64,000 bases of DNA from Dryococelus australis (GCA_029891345.1 CM057002.1:19296295-19360294); one strand, 5' to 3'; numbered from the stretch's first letter, positions 46,780-57,606 are shown. A program made the numbers and translations. Notes: generated by a model not told the origin, from the letters alone.

Positions 46780-46938
46780 CGGAGAGATTTGGGTGGCTCT
46801 GAACGAGTTCTTGAGAGCTGATGAGGGTGAAATGAGGTGAGAGTGGAGCAGCGCCGGAATTTTAACCCGCCCGGGGATTGAACGCAGTTCACCTTGGTGG
46901 TAGGCGAGCAGTCTAACCTCTCAGCGACCACGGCCCCA
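46780..46938 (-). mobile_element. tRNA-derived SINE, internally deleted variant
   Basis: Read in reverse: GGGGCCGTGGTCGCTGAGAG, GGTTAGACTGCTCGCCTACC, B box GCGTTCAATCCCCGGGCGGG, then directly AATTCCGGCGCTGCTCCACT, CTCAAGAACTC and AGAGCCACCCAAATCTCTCC. Compared with 49670 and 52821, the roughly 90-bp central block (GGATTTTCGC to the CCGTTTC region) is missing. Confidence 0.85.
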
Positions 46939-47937
46939 GGGGCATGGGAGCAAGTCCGGTTGCCAAAAGACTTCATTGCGAAATAATAGACTTTGAACAC
47001 CCTGGTAACAACACAGACGCTACGCAGTGACGAGACGGCTGATAATCTTCTCTAACTAACCGCTTGCGATAACTATCATGATAAGACTTTCCTTTCTCGT
47101 AGCAGAACAAATGATGAATTGTTTGAGATGTATCGCACATGTTATGCTTCGTAGGGCTAGCAGCAGAATGAAGTAACACGTTTGCATTTCAGTGGCTGTA
47201 ATGCCATAGTGCGGCGCCAAGTGCAGTTAAGCCCCGATTACGATGATTTCACGTTCCACAACACGTTCACGTAAGCTGGCTGTATCTCGGCTGGCGTGTT
47301 TCAACGAGACCTAGTGCCAACGTTTCAAATGCATGTTCGCGTAGAAAAGGCTTGCCGATGTTAAACTTTTGCGCGACAATGCACCAAGTGATCTTGCTGG
47401 CCAGTCGTAATAGGGATGGAGTGTTATCTAAGCTTTCAATGGATTTGTCGCCTGCACACATATTTAACCTACCATGTATCTGATTTTCTCCCTGAAAGGA
47501 CGACGAAAGATAATTTTCTGGGAGTTTGTTTAGTTCGTAAACTGTAGGGAACTTTTACATTTCTGCAGAATTTTAATTATGTTTCTCAAAAGTAAAAATC
47601 ATTACACGAAATGCATAATGTTTATCGTAAAGTTTGTAATTTAAGTACTTCACCAAACAATTTATTACGTATGACTTATTCGCATACACATGAAATACAT
47701 GTCTGCATCTCATAGGTACTTTATTTCGTTCTGGAGGTTGTCATCTCTTAGTTGTTTTAAAAGTTTGTATTAGTCACGAGCGCCACACTTTCGCAATCCG
47801 TTCGTTACTACGTCAAAGTACAACACAAATAAGCTTATATAACATAAATTTGAAAGTTTCCAGCCTGGAAAGCAACAACCCCCCCCCCCCCCCCCCTCGA
47901 TATTTGTGGCTGTTATCTCTAGTGGTTGAATATTCTT

Positions 47938-48254
47938 GGTATCAACCTTTGAAAAATGTCACTGCCTCCAATGGGCACATTGTTGGTAACGGCAGAAGGA
48001 AAGTACCTAGTTCCAAGTTTAAACGTCGAACTGAAAGTTTTAGGTGAACATTTCTGGCTCCTGAATTGATTTCTTTTGCTATCGGTTTTTTTAAAATGCA
48101 TATAATTGTAAGAATTAGCAAATTTGTAATTTTTTTTTAAACGGGTCCATGGCAATGTCAATTTTACATACGGGGGAATAATACACAGTGTGCATACAAC
48201 TATATATTAAGCAGGGCTCTAAAAAGTGCTCAGTTTACCGTGAACAGCGTATAA
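47938..48254 (+). mobile_element. Family A MITE (copy A7), 5'-truncated
   Basis: From TATCAACCTTTGAAAAATGT then CACTGCC, the family A interior follows: TTGGTAACGGCAGAAGG, GTACCTAGTTCCAAGTTT, GGGTCCATGGCAATGTCAAT and a TTAAGCAGGGCTCT segment, to the right end CAGTTTACCGTGAACAGCGT. The left terminal repeat is missing and the interior has several deletions. Confidence 0.78.
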
Positions 48255-48720
48255 CGTGTATCATGTGTTTCAAGATGTATAGAGCGGGTTTCTGCGAGGC
48301 CAGAACGTTCATGCATGTACGTTGTTGCCTACTGGGAAAATTTTTGCTAAGTGATGCCACAGGCAGTCTTAAAACACTCCATTACGCGCGATTATCTTTG
48401 AATCCTCCTATGTTCAGGCATATTTCTTCATACTATTGTCGACCGCATTGTACGGCTAAAGAGATAACAGTCCCATTTGTCACAGCAAAAATAAAATTGT
48501 TGTCTGCCAAGATTGTAAGAGCTTTATTTTGGCATATTTCGCATATAAAATTCCACATAATGCATCTAACTTGTCTAGCGTGTATGGAATGCCATTTCCG
48601 ACTTAGGGGGAGGTAGCCTACACGCTCAAGGATTCCGCATACCCTGTTTTTATGCGAATTTATTAAACGTGCGTCCAATGTACTTATCTGCAAGAAGAAC
48701 ATATGCTTCAGACGAGAATT

Positions 48721-49352
48721 GTTAATTGTGAGCACTTTTGAAATCAGCTTTAGAAAAATGTCAGTGCCTGCATATATTTTAACGGGCTGAGTGACACGCG
48801 CCCAAGTAAAGTTGGTATAGGCGGTTCACCGTAAAGTGAGCACTTTTTACGGCCCTTCTAAATTTTTCCATTCATCCAATTTCCATATTCCTGCTGCTTT
48901 ATAGTATAAATATTGCAATGTGACTAATAAACACAGTGTATATTTTTCACTACCATCAAAATGCAATACCTGAGGTTGCAATAAGATATATTTAGTAGTG
49001 GTTAATGACGGTTGGGAGGGCCTTAAATAGTGTTCACTTTACCGTAAACAGCGTATAACGATGGATGCTAAGTAGTTCCATTTATCACCGCCTAATAAAA
49101 AGTGTTAGAAAACCATTTGTGTTAACTTAAATTATTTCTCTTTCTGTTTTGTTATAATGTATCGAAGTGTGAAAGTGAGCAGATTTTAAAAATATTTAGT
49201 ATTCTAATAATTTCACAGTTTCACTTGACCGACGTATGAATAAGGTGACGAGACCAATGACAATATTATAAGGCGGAAGAATACACGAAGTGTATACAAG
49301 TAGATCTTAAGCAGGGCTTTCAAAAGTGCTGACTTTACCGTGGAACAACCTA
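48721..49352 (+). mobile_element. Family A MITE (copy A8), interrupted by A-s
   Basis: The left part 48721-48817 (GAGCACTTTTGAAATCAGCT, TGCATATATTTTAACGGGCT, AGTAAAGTTGGTA) and the right part from 49056 (TAACGATGGATGCTAAGTAG, TCGAAGTGTGAAAGTGAGCA, CTTGACCGACGTATG, AAGTAGATCTTAAGCAGGGC) form one family A element. The inserted element's TA duplication restores GGTGGTAATGATGG-type sequence. The left terminus is partly lost. Confidence 0.87.
48818..49055 (-). mobile_element. Short family A-s MITE (238 bp), nested, TA duplication
   Basis: Termini TAGGCGGTTCACCGTAAAGT and, reversed, TACGCTGTTTACGGTAAAGT. Flanked by TA at 48816-48817 and 49056-49057. The interior is the reverse complement of the A-s copy at 27335-27571, of nearly identical length. 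Confidence 0.9.
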
Positions 49353-49452
49353 TAGAAGGGGAATGGAGAAGGTTCTAGTGTGTATACTGCTATTCTGCAG
49401 CTTCCCGTTGGCAACACTGCTGCAAGTACGGTGTCTGGATTCTCTAGCTGTA

Positions 49453-49592
49453 CCCCCCCCCCTCCTCTGCAACCCCCCCCCCCCCCCCCTAGAGAATTCC
49501 TCAAGTGTTACGTCGCTTTCCTGTTACCCTGCTTCGCTTGCAATGTAGCGGTCTCGTGTGCAGTTACCACCCGCGGGGGGGGGGGGGGGGGG
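49453..49592. repeat. Cluster of three long C/G homopolymers
   Basis: C10 (49453-49462), C17 (49473-49489) and G18 (49575-49592) lie within 140 bp. C-rich followed by G-rich tracts could pair. The region also yields artefactual Pro/Gly-rich frames. Confidence 0.95.
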
Positions 49593-49669
49593 TCAGCCTC
49601 CTTGCCAGACCTCAGCAATTCGTTGAAAGAAAACCAATCCTTACCGAAGAAACCTGAAGTCGAAGTTGG

Positions 49670-49935
49670 AGGGGCCGCGGTGGTGTAGTGGTTAGACGAC
49701 CCACTTCTCATCTAGGCGAACCGGGTTCGATTCCGTCGGTGTCGCAGCCCGGATTTTCGCTTGTGGAAATCGTGCCGGATGATGCCGCTGTCGGCGTATT
49801 GTCTCGGGAATCTCCCGTTTCCTTCGCCCTTTCATTCCGGCGCCGCTCGGGCACGCACCTCACTTCGCCGTTATCTGCTCTCAAGACCTCGAGTTTCAAA
49901 GAGAAGCCCACATTTCTTCACCCACTTTCCCCACT
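49670..49935 (+). mobile_element. tRNA-derived SINE, longest copy
   Basis: The head GGGGCCGCGGTGGTGTAGTG then GTTAGACGACCC has a canonical B box, GGGTTCGATTCC (49733). The body GGATTTTCGCTTGTGGAAAT, GCCGGATGATGCCGCTG, CTCCCGTTTCCTTCGCCC, TTTCATTCCGGCGCCGCTC, CTCAAGACCTCGA and AGCCCACATTTCTTC is the reference for the family here. Intact boxes and preserved CpGs suggest a fairly young insertion. Confidence 0.88.
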
Positions 49936-50582
49936 CGAGGATGGACGTTCTTGTATGACATTAAAAAAGATTGCATGTTTAAACTAAATATTTACTTCCT
50001 GCTGACAAACGACGCAATCAATAATGTTGCTCAGAAAAGGAAAGCCAGTCGTAAAATAAAAATAAAATGTCTGCTGGCGACGGACGTTGTACGCCTTATC
50101 TGCCAACATACAAAAGTGAAAATTTGTGGTTCTAGCGTTGGTAGTACAGTATGACCCTACTTCAGCAAACTAATGAACAAGACATGTTCTCTCATTATAC
50201 AGTTGAGTTGCCACTCTTTCGTTGTTTACAGTTTGAGCCCGATAGCCCAGGAGCACGAAAAGGAAGAATTAAAACTCTGCTCTGTAAAGATTGAAGATGA
50301 CGTAGGCAAATTTTCGTCCCCTGCGCGGGTCTGCAATATTACCTCACAAAGGCGTCCAAACTGACGTGTTTGTTTCTTTACATTTTGTCTTTCGACACAC
50401 TCATGCTTAAAAAATGTAACTTGAATATATTCTAAATCCATCGTAATTTGAAGCTACATGGTCTTTTTGACAATCCGGTATATGCATTTTAAAAAATCGC
50501 ATTAAAAAAAATCGCATTTTAATTTTGTGACTGCGCTGCTGGCATACGCTCTCAACTCTATATGCCATCTGAGATAAAAAGA

Positions 50583-50630
50583 GTAGTACCAGTATATTAT
50601 GCATGTAATTGCATAATATACTGGTACTAC
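50583..50630. repeat. Perfect 21-bp inverted repeat with 6-nt loop
   Basis: GTAGTACCAGTATATTATGC then A (50583-50603) is exactly complementary to 50610-50630, loop TGTAAT. The stem is perfect but short for a pre-miRNA and lacks the usual bulges. It could be a palindromic micro-element or hairpin RNA source. Confidence 0.85.
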
Positions 50631-52820
50631 CATTACCAGCATGCATTACAACATTCACTTTCAGGTTGGCATCCATGACGTCGCCAAAATATATATGTTA
50701 TTTTTAGGTTGACCCACAATTTATGGAATTTAACGACACATTTATTTCGTATAAAATGTTCTTTTGCGAAAATATGAAACATTGTGTATGAAAGATTTCA
50801 AATTACTATTTATCAAAATACACGTGCCACATACCAACATATGATAGTCAGTGAAAGCTCTACTGTCGCCATCAGAATCAAGGCATGTAAACAAAAAATT
50901 TATACGTGCGATGATTAAAATTTATATTTGCGATATTTATAGAGGAAACTATGTTAAGTGTGTGGTATGTATTTATGCGAGGTGCAAGTTTTTTGAATAC
51001 TTTGTTAGCATACCACAAGTTTTTAATGTACACTTTAATAAGAGTTTAGAGCATTCTGTTTTTTTTTCGGTAAGGATTCAAATTTTCTGTTCGTGCAGTT
51101 GTTAAGACTCACCCCCCAATTACTCATTATACTCCAACGTTGGAAGCACAGTTTTATTTTTAGAGCTGTTTATGTCAATTTTTTTTCAGGCTGGGTGAAT
51201 TTGGAATAATTATTTTCATACTTACAGTCAGCAATAAAATTTTTTTTTTTAAATCGATTCTCGTGTTAATTTTTTTCAGTCTAAGGAAAATAACCACTGT
51301 AAAATTGTATGCAAGTTGGTGGTATATACGTTAATAATTCATATAAAATAAGTTTTCTTGGTGATTTGTTGTTATTTTTGGTGTTTATTTTGAAAGGGTT
51401 GCGAGAATAAGTATACCGTTCATGAAAAAGTTGGATTAGACACCTTATGCGTTGGCAAAATGCCGCTATGGTCGCCCTGTCAAATGAAATTCCCAGCCAC
51501 GTATGACTTGGCATGAGCATCCTTAATTTTTTATTATCTGCAGCTCTCTTTTTGTTAGGAAGAGCAGATACTTTCTCCTTGGCGGGAATATTCCGGACAT
51601 GTTTTAGAAAGGAAACTGGGAATCTGATTTTCCTATAGAGAATTGGTTATGGTGTTTTCCCGTGGTGTAATTTCGGGAATACCAGCTTCGTATCTGCACT
51701 GATCGTGTACTGGGGACCATGTTTTATCGCCTCGAGGCCAGCTTTCTTCCGTAAATAGACGAGAGTCCACCTAAAAATTTCTTCTTTCCCCAGCCAGTTA
51801 GTAACACGCATTTTAATCCATGTGATCATTGGTTCTGTTTTTGTACACATACATGCGCGTTTATAAGGATAATTTTTACGGCGTATCTTAATTTTTTTAT
51901 CTTACCCACTTCAGTCGGACTTGTTTAGGGAAGTACCACACTCACTCGACAGTCGCGATGCACAAACCTTATTTAGACGGGTAAAGTTTACCTTCGAGTC
52001 GTAGATAAATCCCTTCCAACGTGTTTAGGATGAGGAATGAATAAAGGGGAAATAATTGAGGTTCACACTTGAATGATCCTTCGGAAGTTGTAAGAGTATA
52101 TTGTATGGTTCCTTCCTAGCCATAACAACTGGGCAGGGAGAGATGTGAGGGCAAGGTCGTGCGGACTGTGGAGTGCGAGATGTGTCCCGCGCCGCGGCTG
52201 TAGAAAGCGACCGGAGCTTTCTCTGCAAGACTGCCTGGAGGTGCGGTGCGCCCACATATCGCCGTGCCGTGCTCCCACACACGGACGTGTCCTGGCAAAG
52301 AGAGAGGCAGGGTTGTGGGGTCGCCACACCGCCTGATACACATCCACTTGGTAAGGTTTATTCTACTCGGGTTAAGTAGCTCAATGCCTATAATTTAGCA
52401 ATTAACATTTTTCGCCACTAGGTAAGCGCTAGTGTTGCATGTGTACCAGATTTTCTCTATTTTTTCAACGCAAAAAAAAACAACAAAATTATAGCAATAA
52501 ACATACTCAAAATTAAATAACTAAACCAAGTAAAATCATTCTCTTTTATTATTCGCATAGTTATAAATCTTTAGTGGACCTCTTTGGAACACTGCGCACC
52601 TAGTGGTGAAAATTGTCCCTATACCTAACTCTTCCACAAGAAAACTAGTTTTGTTCGTAACCTGAGTAGAATGAATCTTACTTGAGGGAAATCTTCCTCC
52701 GCCATATTGGATTCTTGGTTTTTGTACCTTGTTTATGTTCTAAGGGCAAAAGAAAAGTTCCCAATGTACCCAACCAGCTATTCGCCTTCCGCAGCGTACA
52801 GGCATAAAGACTGAACGATG

Positions 52821-53056
52821 TTGAGAGTGGAAAGATTTGGGTGGCTCTTGACATCGAGGGCTTGAGAGAGGAAGACGGTGAAGCGAGGACAGTATGGGGC
52901 AGCGCCGGAATGAAACGGTCGGGAAAGTGGTAGATACCAGAGAAAACTCGCAGACCAGCGACATCGTCCGGCATGATCCCCGCGTGTGAATATCCAGCAG
53001 CGACCCGCCGGGAATGTAACCTGTTCGCCAAGGTGGGAGGCGAATAGTCTTTAACA
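52821..53056 (-). mobile_element. tRNA-derived SINE, head degraded
   Basis: Read in reverse: TTCGCCTCCCACCTTGGCGA, a B-box region ACATTCCCGGCGGGTCGCTG, GGGATCATGCCGGACGATGT, TCGCTGGTCTGCGAGTTTTC, TTTCATTCCGGCGCTGCCCC, CTTCACCGTCTTCCTCTCTC and AAGAGCCACCCAAATCTTTC. The A-box end is lost where it meets the Tc1-like element at 53060. Confidence 0.85.
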
Positions 53057-53059
53057 CTA

Positions 53060-54267
53060 CACTGCCGTTCAAATGTATCAGAATTTTTATTATGGCCGAT
53101 GACAATACTTTTTGTAATAATTTGTGGGAATTTTTTTTTTTTTTTTTAACCGCACCATGTTGCTTTTCGATGTAGCAGCAGTTTTTAGCATGTGGAACCG
53201 TATCCCGAATATCAGGGCAAGGATTACCAAGAGTAACATCATAAAGAGAGGACCCATGTTCGGCCATAAGGGCAAGACTGTAGTACTGCATAGAAGCTGG
53301 CATCTGACCGCGCAGCATCCACTGGAACAGTTGTGTCGAAGCAAGCAGTGTAGAGACGGCTTTGACAGCGAGTCCTTTATTGTCCGAGACCTGCTGTATG
53401 TGTATCCCTGATGCGTGTTCACAGACGAAGACGTCTAGAGGGTGTAGCCATCAACAGATCCTTTAGATAGTCTAACAGTGGGCTAATGTTCTTTTTACAG
53501 ATGAGTCAGAGTGATTCATAGTGATTCTCGATGGGTTTGCACCTGTAGAAATGTGGAGCACTATTTCGGCTCGCAAACATCGTGGGGGGAAAAAGTCATT
53601 ATATTGGTGGATCAATAATGGTGCGAGAATGCATTATGCTAACAACTCGAACACCTCCCCAATATTTTGTACATGTAAACCACGAAGGTTTAACTGCTGT
53701 CATGTAACGTGACGAGATCTTAGACCCCATGTTAGGTTGCGTTTCGAGGTGTTGTGTACCAGACTTCTAGTGATGGATGATTGTTGCTCGGATTCATAGA
53801 GCACAGTTGGTTGATGTTTTCCTGGGAACTGAAGTTATTGCTCGCTATCCCGGCTCAAATCCGATAGAGCACGCGTGGTATGCTCGCTCTAGGGAGACAA
53901 GCTGCTTCACATCCCAATACACCAGTCACTCTCTGGGGAGTTGCTTTACAGGAAGAATGGCCGTTAATACCGCAAACTTCGATCATTGACCTTATTCGGA
54001 GCATGCCACGTGGTTGTCAGGCCTGTGTTGCTGCCAGAGGTGATCACACGCCATATTGAGCAGGCGAAACTGGTTTTCTGGATGTGTGTGAAAGTGACTA
54101 ACTCCTGAAAAGTAGAACACACGTTGATGTATCTTGTTAGTTCACCAAGAAATGATGTCATAGTGTTCACTTTGTTTATGCTTTATAATTTACTATCATT
54201 CGATACTATCTTGTGGGCAAAATAATCATGGGACAGGTGTCTGTTGCTTTAATTTTGTACACCAGTG
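53060..54267 (+). mobile_element. Tc1-like transposon with dead transposase (1.2 kb)
   Basis: The left end TACACTGCCGTTCAAATG and the right end (reversed) CACTGGTGTACAAAATTAAA show the CACTG terminus of Tc1-type elements. TA precedes the left end. Plus-strand pieces across frames give WANVLFTDESE (first Asp block), KSLYWWINNGAR, ARIHRAQLVDVFLGTEVIAR, SNPIEHAW (third acidic block, normally SPDLNPIEH) and PRGCQACVAARGDHT (C-terminus). Numerous shifts and stops: inactive. Confidence 0.87.
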
Positions 54268-54910
54268 CAGAATAAACTTGGTCAGTATAACATAGCTTTA
54301 AAATGAACTCAGTTTAGACGTTTTGGTCATTGCCCATTAATTTCCCACGAATTAAATTTACGTGCTGGCATCTTTAATTCGTACTAGTGTATGATTGTGC
54401 AGCAGGTCTATTCGATTAGTAGTCTGAAAAACTCATTACACTGGATTGGGAACAAAATATTTTACTAACAATTATTTTTTAGTATATACTTTTGAATATA
54501 GTTACCTAATGTAGCGTTTACTGTTACTATCACTAGCGTAACATTTGTAATAAAATCAAATACTACACACACGCGCATGTTATATATGTGTGTGTGTTCC
54601 GCCTAATGTGGACACCCCCAAAATTTCCGGAACGGTCGCAGATCACGAAATGCGGTTTCCGGTAAATGAAATTACGTACGCGGGAAAGTAATTTGCCGTA
54701 AAGTGACTATACGTAACACGTGTGCGGACAGAACTAATTTAACCACACATAATTTTTCTCTCGGAAACATACATTTATTTAAATGACATCTGAAAGTACG
54801 TACAAAGAGAAATTTAGTGGTATAGCGTATGCAATGGAAAGTAACACAGAAACGCCAAGAAATTATGTGCAAATATGATTAAGTGGGTCGGTAGCATTGG
54901 GCCGTGGACC

Positions 54911-54913
<3 letters not shown>

Positions 54914-54954
<41 letters not shown>

Positions 54955-54956
54955 AA
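54914..54956. repeat. (GT)n(AT)n compound microsatellite
   Basis: A GT tract runs directly into an AT tract (TGTGTGTG to TATATATA). Simple-sequence DNA, no other signal. A similar compound tract is at about 58590-58632. Confidence 0.92.
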
Positions 54957-55519
54957 CACATATACATACATTGCATATACACGTAAATAAACTGAGGCAC
55001 TATTTCGTACTGTGAGCATGACCTGTCTATAATTGTAATTATTTGTAAGTGGCCCGATGGAAAACTATTTGAATAGCCCTGTAAGGCAAGAAGGTGTGTA
55101 TTTTTCGAACGAATCCAATGTCATAAACCCACATAAGATAGACTTGACCACACCACAGCCTACACGATGGGACTGGTACCCTCAATTCATGCAATGATAT
55201 TTCCTTTCGGGAGAAAATCCTTCCTGTACCACTGAGGGTGTTTGTTATCGCAGCGGTGCCGAGGTCCATCTTTCAGAACTGTATTCGGAGGTTGTATAAA
55301 GTGGACGCGTGGTTTGTAAAGCTCAGCCAGAACGTGCGATTGCGACACTTGTTGCTGGTCCTCGGTCATGTGTTTGCTGTGCAGTGGCGACCACCGCTGC
55401 GTTGAGGAGCTTCGTCGCTGCGGGCAGGGCTTCCCTCGCGCTGGCTCATCCAATTGGCTCGCGGCGCCGCCTACGCTTCCGCAGTAACAAGGTAGACGTC
55501 AGCACTAAAATGGTAGACG

Positions 55520-55924
55520 TTAAGGGCACTGCCTACCGGCTGCTTGCAGCTGCGAAATTTAAATAGGAAATCCCATGTCAAGGACATTTCGTCTCAGTGC
55601 GTTAGTTTTAAACATAGACGTTTCAAACAAAATGTATTTATCACGAATTTTTTAGGAGTAGCTCCCTACAGCGGAGATTTTCCATAATATGTACAGTCTG
55701 TTTGTATGGAATTTTTGTAATGTACGTTTTACAAAGAAGTATACATCCTGCCTGTCTATGTTGAATATATACGCTCCTAGGGATCTATCTCCTAATACGT
55801 ACATGAAGAATACATTTAGGTTGAAACCCCTAACCTTAAAATAAACGCACTGAGACGAAATGTCTTTAACATGGGATTTCCTATTTCAATTTCGCAGCTG
55901 CCAGCCGGTAGGCAAGGCCCTTAA
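55520..55924. mobile_element. TTAA-flanked inverted-repeat element X (about 400 bp)
   Basis: The ends are long inverted repeats of about 85 bp. Left TTAAGGGCACTGCCTACCGG, CAGCTGCGAAATTTAAATAG, GGAAATCCCATGTCAAGGAC and ATTTCGTCTCAGTGCGTT. The right end is the reverse complement with few changes (TTAAGGGCCTTGCCTACCGG read inward). TTAA at each end is the target duplication typical of piggyBac-superfamily elements. The interior is non-coding. The right TTAA (55921-55924) is also the left boundary of element Y. Confidence 0.88.
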
Positions 55925-56396
55925 GACGCCCGTCTACCCAGAGCTTTTTTCCGCGTTTGAAGCCGGAAGGCGAGGGAGCGTTAAAGGCAACGCTGCCACG
56001 CGCATCAAGTCCCCCATCGCCTCTAAGCGCAAGGCTCTGAACTGGCGTGCAGTGTTCTCGTCGTGCTGCGTGTACCTATGGGACTTTCAGCGGCGACCCT
56101 TGGTGGTAAGTGTGTAGGAAGGTTCAGTGCATGCCCCTTGACTTGTTTTGTATGGATATTACACGTACATTTTGAGATACAGCGCTTTGAAAAAGCAGTT
56201 TTTAGTCATTTTGGCGTGCTCTGAAATGGTGTTTATAATTATCGTTAGGTCTTGAAAACACTCTACAACCATCGTCGAAATGTGTCTTCTTTTCGTAAGT
56301 CAGTACACTGGACACACGTTTAATAGTTTCGCAGAAAAATGTGTATTTCAAACACACTGCAACGCACTTCAAGTGCCAGGTAGACGGGCGCCTTAA
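55921..56396 (+). mobile_element. TTAA-flanked element Y (about 475 bp)
   Basis: The termini TTAAGACGCCCGTCTACC and, reversed, TTAAGGCGCCCGTCTACC are inverted repeats of about 14 bp inside TTAA. The left half carries the core GGCGAGGGAGCGTTAAAGGC, CACGCGCATCAAG, CATCGCCTCTAAGCGCAAGG and GGCGTGCAGTGTTCTCGTCG, then GGGACTTTCAGCGGCGACCC. The right half includes TACAGCGCTTTGAAAAAGC and ATAGTTTCGCAGAAAAATG. It is non-coding. Other Y copies are at 10919, 25392, 26452 and 57185. Confidence 0.88.
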
Positions 56397-57188
56397 GGTT
56401 GAAGTAAAATAACTGCCTATGAAGCACTGCACCCGACTATACAACGTGAAGAACTCATCAAAAAGTAGAATAGACACCATAAAGAAATATCCATAAAAGT
56501 GCGATTTATGCCTTATAGGAAAGGAGAATGTGTATATTTGGCAACATTACAAAATATTTTACTAAAATATACTTTTTAAATGTAAAAAAATAATTAATTA
56601 AACAAATATATTTATATTTTAATAAACATATTTTTAACAAAATTTATGTTCATTTCCATTCTGGATGCTTCAGAAAGCAGAATTTCCTAGAAAATCTTAG
56701 TCATGGAATATCGTCATAATGTTTACTATGATTATGTGTGAGAAAATTGTAATATTAATGAAGGAAATAATTTTATAATTATTTTTCTGTGCATCCGTTT
56801 GTCACTACATTATTACTATGATTTTATTACACATGATCACAGTAAATATTTGACGATCTTTCTTGAAGATTTTCTTGCAAATTCTGCTTTCCGAAGCACC
56901 CAGAATGTAAATGCGCGTAAATTTTTGTTAAAAATACAGAATATTTTGATTGATTATTTTTTTATTTCAAAAGTATATTTTCGTAAAATATTTTATAGTG
57001 TTGCAAAATATATACATTCTTCTTTCATGTACAGCATAAATCGTTCTTTTCTGACAATTTTTGTGGTGTCTGTTCTACTTTATTATGAATTTTTCGTTAG
57101 TAGTATAATCGGGTGCAGTGCTCCATGGACAGTTTTTACTTCATCCGTAATGATGCCTGCTGCAGGCCTCGAAGCGAGTGAGCTTTAA
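56393..57188. mobile_element. Large foldback element Z (about 790 bp), TTAA-bounded
   Basis: Nearly the whole element is an imperfect inverted repeat about a centre near 56790. Left GAAGTAAAATAACTGCC, GAAGCACTGCACCCGACTAT, GTAGAATAGACACCATAAAG, GCAACATTACAAAATATTTT and ATGCTTCAGAAAGCAGAATT each recur in reverse complement in the right arm with moderate changes. It is bounded by TTAA at 56393-56396 and 57185-57188. The outermost 40 bp or so of the right side are unmatched, so that end is less certain. The 129-codon frame at 56799-57188 is inside the arm and not a gene. Confidence 0.8.
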
Positions 57189-57606
57189 GGCCTACTTTTG
57201 CTCGCTCCCACTTGCCTCATCGCCTCGACGTGCAAAGCGCTCAACTGACGTACAGTCTTTCCGTCGACGACTGCCTGAACGTGACTTTAAGGCGACGACC
57301 CCATACTCTTATGGCACGCCAATAAAGATTAAAGTATGGTGCGCGTATGGAGACAAAAATGAAGTTTCTATGTTGAAAATTAGTGGCTGAAATTTATTCT
57401 GAAGTTACCCGTTTTAGACTTTTTCACGCCCATAAAAATAATCCTTGGCGTTGAAATGAGGACTTGAAACTTGTCTTTGGGCACAACTTTTATTAGCCGC
57501 TTTTCGTGTGTAGACACCACTACAAAATATCCAACCATTTTTTAATCATTGTTTTCTAGTAAGCCTCTGCAACGCAGATTATGCGCCATCCATGCGGAGC
57601 CCTTAA
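57185..57606 (+). mobile_element. TTAA-family element (Y-like, longer variant)
   Basis: Starts TTAAGGCCTACTTTTGCTCG and carries CATCGCCTCGACGTGCAAAG, CAACTGACGTACAGTCTTTC and a TTTAAGGCGACGACCCC segment. Further on, ATTAAAGTATGGTGCGCG, CTGAAATTTATTCTGAAG and a TTACCCGTTTTAGACT segment resemble the copy at 25392-25730. A TTAA at 57603-57606 (GCGGAGCCCTTAA) could be the right boundary; this is not proven. Confidence 0.6.

Noticed and set aside
55309-55566. 85-codon Ala/Arg-rich frame ending in the TTAA element
   Set aside because: Its C-terminal part is the terminal repeat of element X. The rest lacks recognisable motifs.
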